DNA of 64,000 bases from Rosa chinensis (Eukaryota > Streptophyta > Magnoliopsida > Rosales > Rosaceae): positions 5,143,501-5,207,500 of the forward strand of contig NC_037090.1 of the NCBI RefSeq assembly GCF_002994745.2, read 5' to 3'. Below the pieces are notes generated by a model. That model made no database searches. It had not been told where the DNA came from and saw nothing but the letters and a program-made list of their open reading frames with translations. The translations under genes and the position numbers were made by a program. This document shows, one piece after another, positions 21,726 through 32,090 of the stretch (the first letter of the stretch is position 1; every line of letters starts with the position of its first letter).

Positions 21726-24454
21726 ATGACCACCCTCTCTCCTCCTCCTCCTCCGAGTTTCAATCCTCTAAAACTCGCTCCCAAATCCCTCATTCCACCC
21801 AAACCCGCCTCCGCCTCCGAACCCGACCCGTCCATTACAGAAACCCCAACCCCAGGCCCAAACCCGACTCCATCCCCCACCACCCTCCTCCACCTGGCTT
21901 TCAACCAAGACCACACCTGCTTCTCCGCCGCCACCGACTCCGGCTTCCGCGTCTACACCTGCGACCCCTTCCGCCGCGTCCACAGCGACCCCGCCGGTCC
22001 ACGCGGCGGCGTCGGATTCGTCCAGATGCTCTTCCACTGCCACTACTTCGCCATCTTCGGCGGCGGACCCGACCCGTTCTGCCCGCCCAACAAGGTCATG
22101 ATCTACGACGATCGCCAGTCCCGCTGCGTCAGCGAGCTCTTGTTCCGGTCCGAGGTCAAGTCGGTCAGGCTCCGCCGCGACCGCATCGTCGTCGTTGTTC
22201 TCCACAAGATCTTCGTCTACGATTTCAACGCTTTGAAGCTGTTGGATTCTATTGTGACCGTGGAAAACCCTAAGGGACTGTGTGAGGTCTCGCATAATTC
22301 CGGGCCGGCCGTGCTGGCGTGCCCCGGCCTCCACCAGGGGCAAATTCGGGTTGAGCATTACGGGTCGAAGCGGACCAAGTTTATAACGGCACATCGCTCC
22401 GCTCTGGCGTGCTTTGCTCTCACTCATGATGGTCAGTTTCTAGCGACGGCGAGTAGTAAAGGGACTCTGGTCAGAGTTTTCAATACTTTGGATGGTACAT
22501 TGCTCCAAGAGGTACTTTAAATTTCAAGTCTTCGCGGTTTTCGGTATTATATGTGTTGGTGGTTGAAGCTTGAATCTGGGTTTTAGACTTTTAGTTGAAT
22601 ATGAAGAAGTTAATGTGGGATTGATGCTATGTCAGTATGAATGTGCTTGTTTTCTTTCATGTGTTAGTTTGCTTATGTTTGTTCAAATTTCGTATTGGGG
22701 AAGCAATTTACTCTTGGAAAAGAGACTGAGATTCATGTTGGTTGTGGTTAAAGGTTTTGAATGGTAGTTGGGATGTGAATTGATGGTACCATGAGCTTTG
22801 CTTCCTCTTACCATTGGTGTAGCCTTTTAGGTAGATGAGTTTTGCATGAACATCATAACAAGCTCTAGATATGCAGTTGAAAAGCTTGTACCCCTTATTT
22901 AAAGTCGAGATATGCATGTTAACCCTAAATTGCGCTTGTGGTTTATCTTCCTTGTGATTACCGGATCTAGTTGTGATCCTGGATCTCTTAATAGTCATGA
23001 ATGACGAACACCCTGGTTTTTGTAAATTGCATGTATATATGAATAAGATGAGTTGAAATCTCAATTCATGGGGCTTTGAGTTTCCAGGTCATGGAAGATC
23101 ACTTGATGATCAAAGAAATTATGGTAGCCCGCTTGAATTTATCTGACAAGCTGTGGCTCTGTGCATAAGTTTTTGAATGTTGTCATGTTTACTTAGAAGC
23201 CATCTTTATATCTACCGTGAGAGGTTAAGTCTACATATGTATATGAACTTTACTAAACTTTACCAACCCCATCGAAATAATTTTGATTTAAGAAAGTTGT
23301 GTGGTTTTTATGTAGGTGAGGAGAGGAGCAGACAAGGCGGAGATTTACAGTCTTGCTTTCTCTTCCACTGCCCAATGGCTAGCTGTCTCAAGTGACAAGG
23401 GTACTGTCCATGTTTTCAGCGTAAAGGTTGACTCAGGATCTTTGGGGAATGATGGATCATGCGGTACATCAGAAATTAGTGGTTCTAATTCATCAGGCAT
23501 TTCATCTCTGTCTTACATCAAAGGTAGTATATTTTGGTATCTTGCACTTGAAGTTCTGATTTCTCAATTATAGTGATAGTAAAACACTAGAGTTTGTCAT
23601 AATAACTTGGGGCCCATATGTTTTCTAGATCTAGAGACTTAATGAACATTATAAGGTTGACTTCTTGTTTAGTATTACAATCAAGTGAATCAACAGATGC
23701 CAGGATTTGAGTTAAAAGAAATTATTGAATTCTTCTAACGTTTGAAGCCTTTTTTAAATAGTTTTGGATCTCAAGTCTGGTCTTTCAACCTCACTGTCAG
23801 CTTATATTTTACAGCTGTCCTTCCAAGGTATTTTAGTTCAGAATGGTCAGTGGCCAAATTTCGCTTGCAGGAAGGTGTACAGTACATTGTTGCTTTTGGC
23901 CACCAGAAGAACACAGTTATCATTGTTGGCATGGATGGGAGGTAACCAAATTTGTCATTTCTCTTATTATTTGTCGGGTATATGGGGTTGAAGGTTGACT
24001 ATTTTACTGCTTACCATACAACATATTTAATATCCTGCAATTCCTTCCCATTACTCAATAATACAGTGTGTATGGCAATCTGCCTCTATCTGAGTCTATT
24101 GATTTTTGCCCTGATTTTTGCCCTGGCTACAACTAAAATGTTTGTTCCTCATTTTAGTTTGATCCATTTATCTGCTGTAATTGGTAATTGTTTTGCAAAT
24201 TGAAAATATTCAACAACATTAGTTTGACTCTGAGCTATCATCTAAAACTCTGTATCATGTGTGATCATCATCATCCATTTTGTTTCGTTGTATATAATTT
24301 GATTTGTTGGTGTATGTGCATTTTGAATATCGAGCTAGATGTCTAACGAAACTATTGGATCTGTCAATGCAGCTTCTATCGATGTCAATTTGACCCTGTG
24401 AATGGAGGAGAAATGATTCAGCTTGAATATTCCAATTTCCTAAAGGCGGAATAG
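21726..24454 (+). CDS. ATG18A-like: ATG18a-like PROPPIN, copy 2
   Basis: Paralogue of the genes at 12074 and 25773, with the same four-exon structure: 21726-22511, 23316-23523, 23815-23941 and 24373-24454. Product 400 aa. The N-terminus is a 55-residue proline-rich extension, longer than in the other copies. WD landmarks are kept: [60 protein letters not shown]. The PI3P-binding RRG is at residues 264-266. Compared with copy 3 the protein ends three or four residues early (FLKAE instead of FLKPEETF). IFGGG replaces IVGGG in blade 2. Intron 1 is about 800 bp, the longest of the three genes. Reading frame intact. Confidence 0.93.
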
Positions 24455-25772
24455 AATTTCGGGGTTTTGGCATATACACAACGTTTTTGGTAGGGATCTC
24501 TGGTTTTGTGATAGAAGGGAGAAGGAAGATACATGGAGTGCAAAATGTGGCCTCATTATAACCTAGCCTGAAAGGAGAACCACGGACTTCCCTGAAGGAT
24601 TACATTTCTAACATATCAGATTAGACTCGAGTAATCAACCAATGTGGTGGATAATCATACCAAGTTGATCAAACATCAACTTACAGCAGTAGAAGTTACA
24701 GAATGCACCATCAAATTATGGTTTTTTTGTTATACTATGCTTTCTTTCGTACATTCTTTTTTAAATTCCATAGGTGAAAGTTTGTAAATTATGCAGTTCT
24801 CATCCCGTAGTTCTGTACATTTGAGAAGATTAATACTAGGAAACAAGTATGGCAAGGGTAAGTGAAGACTCTTTGTTTGGACAGCTAAGCACTGAAGTGT
24901 GTAGCATATTCTTCCATAAAATCATCTGGTTTGGTTCAGCAAACCAAAATTTTGTGATTTTTTGAGCCATTATAAGTTTGACAAGGATGCCATTCTGAAC
25001 CCTTTTCAGTTCGATTATAGGCCCTGAATTCAATTTTTGAAAAGGATTCCATTAGTTCGATTATAAGCCGGATTCCAATTTCCAAAAGAAAAATTCTCAA
25101 GGTTACCGAGCGGGTTTTAGTTATGCCCTCTTTTATTAAATTCGGAATATTTCTTTTTCACATATTATTGACCGGAGAGATGAATATGTAAATTGATTAT
25201 TCACAAAAACATATTTCAACTTCGGCTTAATCTAAGATGTCAGTTATATATTTCAAAAAAAAAAAATGTCAGTTATACAGGTAAATCAAATTCTCATTGA
25301 TAATTAGGAATGCTGATTAAGTGTGGACAATATAAATTGTTTAAGAAAAGTATTATCAGACTCACATATAGATCTGTTTTCTCAAAAGACATATACTAAT
25401 CAATTTTGAAGCTTTGCACTAATGTCCTTCACATGTTTCATGTAAAAATGGATGAGAAAAGTTGCATAATACATTGAAAGGAAAGAACCTTTCATGCATA
25501 AAAGCAATAACATTAGTTAAACAATTATCAATCGAAAAAACATTAATTTTTATTTTTTTGATGACGTAAAAACATTAATTAAATAATTTCAATAGCGTAT
25601 GGGGGTCCGAAGTGGCGGTAAAACGGTCTTTTCAACGACGCAAGAGGCATGAGAGCTATAGATAGATAGAAACTCGCCTTCAAGCTTTGGCACAACTCAC
25701 AATCCAAATCACATCTATACTTCGCTGTACTCCCTTTGAACTTCGTCATTTCCCCACTTTTCCGATGAACCC
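24455..25772. other. spacer between ATG18a copies 2 and 3
   Basis: AT-rich. A short direct repeat (TTCGATTATA) occurs near 25012 and 25053. The last 200 bp presumably contain the promoter and 5' leader of copy 3. No gene or element supported. Confidence 0.4.
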
Positions 25773-27771
25773 ATGACCACCACCGCCTTTTCCTTTTCCT
25801 CACCTCCCTTTCAATTCCCCGTCCCCGATTTAATGGCCTCCGACTGCGCCCCCGACGACTCCTACTGCCCCTCCCCGGCCCAAAACCCGACTCCGACTCC
25901 GACTCTTCCCCCGGCCCAGCTCCTCAACCTCTCCTTCAACCAGGACCACGGCTGCTTCGCCGCCGGCACCGACCTCGGCTTCCGCATCTACAACTGCGAC
26001 CCCTTCCGCGAGATCTTCCGCCGCGACTTCGGCCCACGCGGCGCCGTCGGGCTGGTCCAGATGCTCTTCCGCTGCAACATCCTCACCATCGTCGGCGGCG
26101 GCCCCGACCCCCTCTACTCGCCCAACAAGGTCATGATCTGGGACGACCACCAGTCCCGCTGCATCGGCGAGCTCTCCTTCCGCTCCGAGGTCAAAGCCGT
26201 CAAGCTCCGCCGCGACCGCATCGTCGTCGTTCTGGTCCAGAAGATCTTCGTCTACAATTTCGCCGATTTGAAGCTTCTCCACCAGATTGAGACCATCGCC
26301 AACCCCAAGGGACTCTGCGAGGTCTCGCACGTCGGCCCTCAGGCGGTGCTCGTCTGCCCGGGGCTCCAGAAAGGTCAAATTCGGGTCGAGCATTACGGGT
26401 CGAAGCGGACCAAGTTTATTATGGCCCACGATTCCAGGCTGGCCTGCTTCGCTCTCACGCAGGACGGCAGGTTGCTGGCTACGGCCAGCAGTAAAGGGAC
26501 TTTGATCAGAGTTTTCAATACTCTGGATGGTTCATTGCTGCAAGAGGTGCTCTAAAATTTGATTTCATTTCTTGCTTTCCAAGAATTCAATTGTATTTGT
26601 TTGAATTCAAAAGGTATAATTGCATGTGATTCTAAGTTTTTGCTAGAGAAATTTGTGAATATAGATTAAGTTGAAGGTAATGTATGTAATCAATTTCGGG
26701 GGTTATGATCCAATATGAGGATTACTTCATAACTTACTGAGAATGTCTTCATAAGGTGTCTGGCAAACCTTTTCTGAACCATGCAGTAAATTTTATCTGT
26801 AATATAGCATGTTTGCTACTGTATGTTTATTACTTGCTGCAAGAGATTTAAATTTACTAAAAAAATGTGAACTTTGGTGACCGCTATCTAGTATGATAGC
26901 TTAAAAGAAATTACTTGGTATGTTTTGTAGGTAAGGAGAGGAGCAGATAGAGCAGAGATACATAGTCTTGCTTTCTCTGCTAGTGCCCAATGGCTAGCTG
27001 TCTCGAGTGACAAGGGAACTATCCATGTTTTCAATCTGAAGGTTGATTCAGGATCCTTGGGGAATATCAGTCCATCAGAATCCAGTCCTCCTCATCCATC
27101 AGGCGTTTCATCTCTCTCTTTCATGAAAGGTAATATAGTTTGACATCTTCCACTTGGCTTATAATTCATTTCTCATCACAGGGTAATTTTAAAGTTTGTC
27201 ACCAAGATTATCAGTTAGGGACTGTCGATAAAGTTCAATTGTTAATGGATGATAGGTGTTCAACCTGACACTGGGTTTATCTTTTTCAGGTGTTCTGCCA
27301 AGGTATTTCAGCTCAGAATGGTCAGTGGCTAAATTTCACTTGCACGAAGGTTTGGAGTACATTGTTGCCTTCGGCCACCAGAAGAACACTGTCGTGGTTC
27401 TAGGCATGGATGGAAGGTAACTGATCTTGATATTGCTCTTCTGTTCTCTTTTCTTGAGGAGAGGATTAGGGAGTCACGATTAGAGGTCGAAACATTTCAT
27501 ACTTTTCCCTAGTAATTTCCTTGTGATGCCTGGCAATCGTTCCCCTTTTAATACAAGTAATTGCATAATGTTTTGCAAATCTAGAATATCCATCAACATT
27601 AAACATGCAGAACAACCCAGTTTGTTTCATTAGTTTAAGTGATTTAAATGAATTATGCTTTATGTTTTGATTTGTTGCAGCTTCTATCGATGTGAATTTG
27701 ACCCTGTCAATGGAGGAGAAATGACTCAGCTTGAATATTATAATTTCTTGAAGCCAGAAGAAACCTTCTGA
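25773..27771 (+). CDS. ATG18A: ATG18a PROPPIN, copy 3 (least diverged)
   Basis: Autophagy protein of the PROPPIN family: a seven-bladed WD propeller that binds PI3P and works with ATG2 in phagophore expansion. Exons 25773-26546, 26931-27129, 27290-27416 and 27681-27771 encode 396 aa. Motifs match Arabidopsis ATG18a most closely of the three copies: [74 protein letters not shown], then RRG at residues 260-262, and [16 protein letters not shown]. Exon 1 is strikingly GC-rich with mostly C or G in third positions, while exons 2-4 are ordinary. This copy probably keeps the ancestral role, which is an inference from conservation. Confidence 0.95.
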
Positions 27772-28433
27772 ATCATTGTAAATGTTTTTTTTTTCCTTGG
27801 TAGTGATTTCTGATCTCTGTTTATATCATGCTTCCTCTTCTCTAAATTCATTAGGGGACTGAAATACTCGTATACATTGTAAATATCCGAGGAAAATGAA
27901 ACGAGTCCAACTACTTTTTATTTTACCAACATGGATCATTCAACTTAAACCACTGTATCCAAATACTTGTACCATAATTCTTCTACGTTAAAATGTCTCC
28001 CAGTTAGTGGCAGTTTATCAAGGCACGTCGTATAGTTTGGGTTAGGTCAACTACTAGAGCTGGAAGTAATGGCCTAAAGGTTGAGAAGACCGCCATTCAA
28101 GCTTGCCCCTGCAGTCTTTGTTGCCAATATTGATTTAACAGTCTTTTTATGCTATTAAGCCCAAGCATTCGAGTCGCTTCATCATTGATCTCCAACCATT
28201 TGAGTCCTCGGTGTAATTGTAGTACCGTGTGACTGCTGACATCATAAACACTCGTGGATTTCGAAGACTTAATGTTGCCGGGATCAAGATGGCGTTGTCT
28301 TCTTCAAATGGTCTTAAATCTGGTCAAGCAAACACAATACGTTTCAGGATCGGTTTCCATAGAGTTAAAAAAGCTTGAACCAAATTTTACGTGTTACATC
28401 GGCGTGGACATCGTGAGCCTCGACAAAAGAATG
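27772..28433. repeat. ATG18a 3' flank with a block duplicated at 32.5 kb
   Basis: 28095-28295 (from CTGCAGTCTTTGTTGCC to GGATTTCGAAGACTTAATG) resembles 32545-32672 (CTGCAGTCTTATTGCC to GGATTTCGAAGACATGGGC), with several small indels. It is part of the dispersed duplication that also involves 38.1-40.3 kb. No coding capacity recognised. Confidence 0.6.
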
Positions 28434-28441
28434 GTTATAAG

Positions 28442-29796
28442 TAGGGCTAGGCATTTTAGCCCGAAAGTCCGAAAACTCGGACCGAATCGATCCGGACTGT
28501 CAGGTCTGGGCCGGGCTTTGAAGAAAAAAAACCCGGACTGTTTGTGTTTAAACGGGCTGGTCCCGGGCCTTGTTATTCATATGGCTGAAAGCCCGAAGTC
28601 ATATAACCCTACATTTGCAGGTATACTGCCTTGACTAAAAGACTTGAAACTCATAGCCTCCTTCTGAAAATTGACCACGAGCATTTCCCAAACCGCCAAA
28701 CGCAACGACAGCCTTCTTCAGTTGAATCAGTTCTTCACTTCTTCGATTCCCTTGGCAACAACAACATCTTAGTCTTCACTTATCTAGTTTCCTTTGGCAG
28801 CTCGAAGCCTCGAACCCAGCCCAGGAGCTTTCTCGATTTCAAATTCAAAACTTCCAGAAAATCCCTAGCCCTCAATCCCTTCTACCCTTCTTCGATCAGC
28901 TCGAACCCAGCAATCGTAGCAGCTCGAACCCAGCAATCGAAACCCAGAAACCCATAGCATCTACAACCTTCGAGTTCTTTGATTCCTGGCGTTCTTGGAT
29001 TATTAACTCGATTCCTTAGCCCTAAGATTAGGGTGGAGGTCATAACTCGTTAAGCAAGGTTTCCATTCAGTTAGTGAAGTTTTCTTATAGTTAATTTCTT
29101 TGTATTCTGCTACATGGAAAATTTGAGTTGGCAAATATTGGTTCTGTTATTCTATAAATGGTAATTGTATTTTGCAAGTTTTAAATAGAGTTGCCATGGT
29201 TTCCGTGTGCTCATTGATATGAAGCAGTAAATGGTTTGGAACGAGTTGGCTTGGAACCAGTTGCAGGTGCAGTGGAACCAATAAATGGTTATTGAGTTTT
29301 CAGTCATGGTTTGGAACCAGTAAATGGTTCACTATCTCAAAATTCCATGACTAGTTTATTTATTTTTTTGTTAAACGTAGTTACTTGTCTAGAACTTTGA
29401 TAAATCTGAAATTTCAATTCTTCAGTTGGTTGTATAACTTGTATTTAAAATTTTAAACTGTGAAACTTCATTTGTTTGTACTTTTTAACTTTGAAGAAGC
29501 TATGAAGTTTTGATGTTATTCTCTTCATTTTGTAGCTTAGTTTGTGATTTGTATGATTTTATATTGTTCTTCCAAACCAGAAAATCAGAAACATGATGAA
29601 ACTATGGAGAAAATGAAGGCAAGAAAAATAGTACTTTTGGGCCCGAAAACCCGACATGACTTGTCCGGGCTCGTATGGTCCTGTCCTTCATGGTCCCTAT
29701 AATTGAAAAACATTTTTTGAGCCCGACCCGAAAAAAAGGGGCCTGGTCCCGGGCCTAGCAAATTGACATGCGGTCCCGGCCTGTGCCCAGTCCTAG
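28442..29796. mobile_element. hAT-like non-autonomous element
   Basis: Ends are short imperfect inverted repeats: TAGGGCTAGGCA on the left and TGCCCAGTCCTA on the right. Subterminal GC-rich GGCCCGGG/CCCGAAA-type motifs are clustered at both ends (28460-28570, 29640-29790), as is usual for hAT elements. The flanks carry an 8-bp repeat with one mismatch (GTTATAAG at 28434-28441, TTTATAAG at 29797-29804). The interior is about 1.3 kb of mostly AT-rich sequence with no transposase domain, although a 108-codon ORF starts at 28631. Confidence 0.65.
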
Positions 29797-29804
29797 TTTA
29801 TAAG

Positions 29805-30493
29805 ATCCAAGCGAGGGCTTAGCAGGTGAGCTTTGAAATATTTTTTCACACACTAAAATAAGATCCAAGTTTGATGGCCTGGTTACCCAAAGAAGGCCCA
29901 GAGTTTGAACTAGAGGGAGTAGGCTTAGACCGAGTAGTTGCTAACTTGCTATAGCAATATCAGGTTAGACCGAGTGGTTACAGAACTGACCATTGATTTG
30001 AGGGGTCACAAACTCACAATCAAGAGCAACTTTAGCAGGTGCACACAGCTCTATGTCTTCTACAACCGACGGGGAGGACGTACAGAACCGTCTCAGCCAA
30101 GTAATTCACCAAAGAAGCAAGTCTCCGACAGAGCTAAATGATTAAGGGCAAGGACGTACTTTTCATGGCAAGTCAAGTTGTATAAAGTTATACACATATA
30201 AATGAAGATAAAATCAGATAAGACAAAATGCACAAGGGAGTTCTCATGCATAAACTGATAGAAGGCACCACTTTTTTCCTTCATAAACATAGTAAAGCAA
30301 TCCTGCTCCTTTTTCATCAAACATCCTCTCTCTGCTAACAAAAACCATGCATCTCTCTCTTACTGGATTTGACTCAAAACTACAATTTCAAATTTGTCCT
30401 ACCACTATTTCATCCCTCTCCCTCTTTCACGCTCTTTTGAGACTGAATATTCAAATACATATTCTCTTTTATTCATCGTCATACAATCTAACC
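29805..30493. other. spacer and upstream region of the PPR pseudogene
   Basis: AT-rich sequence with no supported gene. The last 150 bp may be the leader of the PPR pseudogene. Confidence 0.35.
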
Positions 30494-31231
30494 ATGGCAA
30501 GGATTTTGTTATCTCGGCCCTTTCGTTCTCTTGCTGACCCCAGCTTCTCATCCTCCTCACTAATTTCATCATCCCAAAAAGAGGTACCACCACCCATCAG
30601 TATTAGCACCCTCAGATTGTTGCACATCAGATCACTAGAGGAAGGAATGGCAGAGCTTGAAGCAATGTACAGTAAGGTGTATAGCTTCCGAGGCACCACT
30701 GAGGCCGCTCGACGTATGTTACACGCTCTACAAACAGAGGGCTACTCGCATAAGGCCTAAGTGCTGAAGACCCAAATCGATCAGGGTCGTCTTCCTATAC
30801 TCGTAACCCTCACCGGCATCATGGAGGAATAAAACGACGCCGGGGACATTGAGATGGTTATCCGGGTCTTTACCGTGATCTTACACAGCAAACGAACCGC
30901 CCCCAACAGGCCCAATGCTTACACATACAATGTTATCATCAAGGCTCTGGCTGCAGAACCTGGGTTTGTCAAGCTTGCCATGCATGACATGCTTGAGATG
31001 ATGACGAAGGGAATTCATCCCAATGCCAAAACCTATGTTGCCGTGTTAGAGGCCTTTGCTCGGAAGAGGGAGGAAGAAGAAGAAGGTGATGATAAGGTGA
31101 AGGAGTATGTAAAACTAATGAAAGCAAGAGGCTTTAAGCCGGAGAAGGAGACTGTGAGGGAGGTTCTTACAGCCACAAATACTGAAGCTGCTATGGTTGA
31201 AAGGGTCCTCGATCAACTTTCTATTTGGTAA
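30494..31231 (+). pseudogene. PPR-like gene with two in-frame stop codons
   Basis: One continuous frame runs from ATG 30494 (MARILLSRPFRSLADP, a Ser/Arg-rich leader like an organelle-targeting peptide) to the terminal stop at 31229-31231. It is broken by TAA at 30758-30760 and TAA at 30827-30829. Downstream, NAYTYNVIIKALAAEP and GIHPNAKTYVAVLEAFAR have the spacing and residues of pentatricopeptide repeats, followed by an acidic linker and GFKPEKETVREVL. Organellar RNA-binding would be the family role. The two nonsense codons lie in otherwise well-preserved sequence, so decay is recent. A sequencing error at both sites is the alternative. Confidence 0.75.
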
Positions 31232-31238
31232 TTGGCTC

Positions 31239-31640
31239 TATATATGTTTGATGTTGATGTTCAAAGGTAGAAACTTGTAATGGAATTGCTTGAGTTCTTC
31301 AGTCAGTTGTTGACTTGTTGTCATGACTTGGTTGGTTCCTTGATTGATTGATTGATTGCTCAATTTCTCAATCCATTATTTTTCTAGCTAAGCTCTGTTT
31401 ATATGTTTGATATTGGTGTTGAAAGTTAAAACTTGTAATCAAATTGCTTAGTTCAGTTGTCATCTTAACTTGTTGGATAAATTGACTGGTTGATTGATTG
31501 TTGGTTCCATGATTTTGCTAGTTATTTCTATTTTTTCGTTTGATATTGATGTTAAGAGTTAAAAACTTGTAATGGAAGTGCTAAGATGCTTCAGTTAGTT
31601 GTTGTCTTAACTTGTCTCTCCCTAATCGATTGATTCAGAG
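31239..31640. repeat. degenerate tandem repeat downstream of PPR pseudogene 1
   Basis: Three diverged copies of a 130-160 bp unit start near 31239, 31401 and 31533. Each contains TTTGATRTTGRTGTT, then AAACTTGTAAT, then a TTCAGT..GTTGTC..AACTTG segment. The unit resembles part of the 38.1-kb copy (ATGCTTCAGTCAATTGTTG). Confidence 0.6.
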
Positions 31641-31653
31641 GACTCAGACGACG

Positions 31654-32090
31654 ATGTCTTGCAGCAACTTGTCCTCCAAGATGCAATCCCCCGAGGGTGT
31701 CAATGCTGCCCAGCATTTCACCCAGATGTTTGCTGGTTTGATGGATGATGGCCCCTTCAAAGTGGCTATGGAGATCAAGAAGCTGAAGAAGGGTTTGATA
31801 CCTGATGTGGTCATTCAGATCGGCCTGATGGAGGCCGAATAATAGAGGAGGTTTTAGTGTATACCAGGGCATGACATCCTCTGGGATCACCCCAACCCCT
31901 ACACCAATGGTGTTCTCATCAGGACACTCATCTCTGATAACTTCCTTGATGATGTTATTCAATATTGGCTGGAAATTGGGAAAAAGAGAATGGCGCGCAA
32001 TCATTCGACCTATAAAACACTGAATAAGGCGTTGCAAGACGCGGGTAGGGAAATTGAGGAGTTCACACGGCAGCTTATAGGCCAACTCTA
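31654..32090 (+). pseudogene. second PPR-like gene fragment, degenerate
   Basis: Plus-strand frame: MQSPEGVNAAQHFTQMFAG and MEIKKLKKGLIPDVVIQIGL, then three stops around 31840-31860. The same frame then continues as PNPYTNGVLIRTLI, DDVIQYWLEIGKKRMARN and HSTYKTLNKALQDAGREIEE, ending at TAA near 32088. The pattern of VxIxxLMEA followed by PNPYTxxVLI about 30 residues later is that of adjacent PPR motifs. The N-terminal part is missing and the central motif is broken. It lies about 420 bp downstream of the first PPR pseudogene and was probably a tandem duplicate of the same family. Confidence 0.65.

Noticed and set aside
12014..26429. Long minus-strand ORFs of 199-221 codons opposite the first exons of the ATG18a genes (12014-12679, 21768-22427, 25830-26429)
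   Set aside because: They are antisense shadows caused by the high GC content of exon 1. Their translations are low-complexity (V/G/D/E-rich), and the sense strand has clear WD-repeat conservation.
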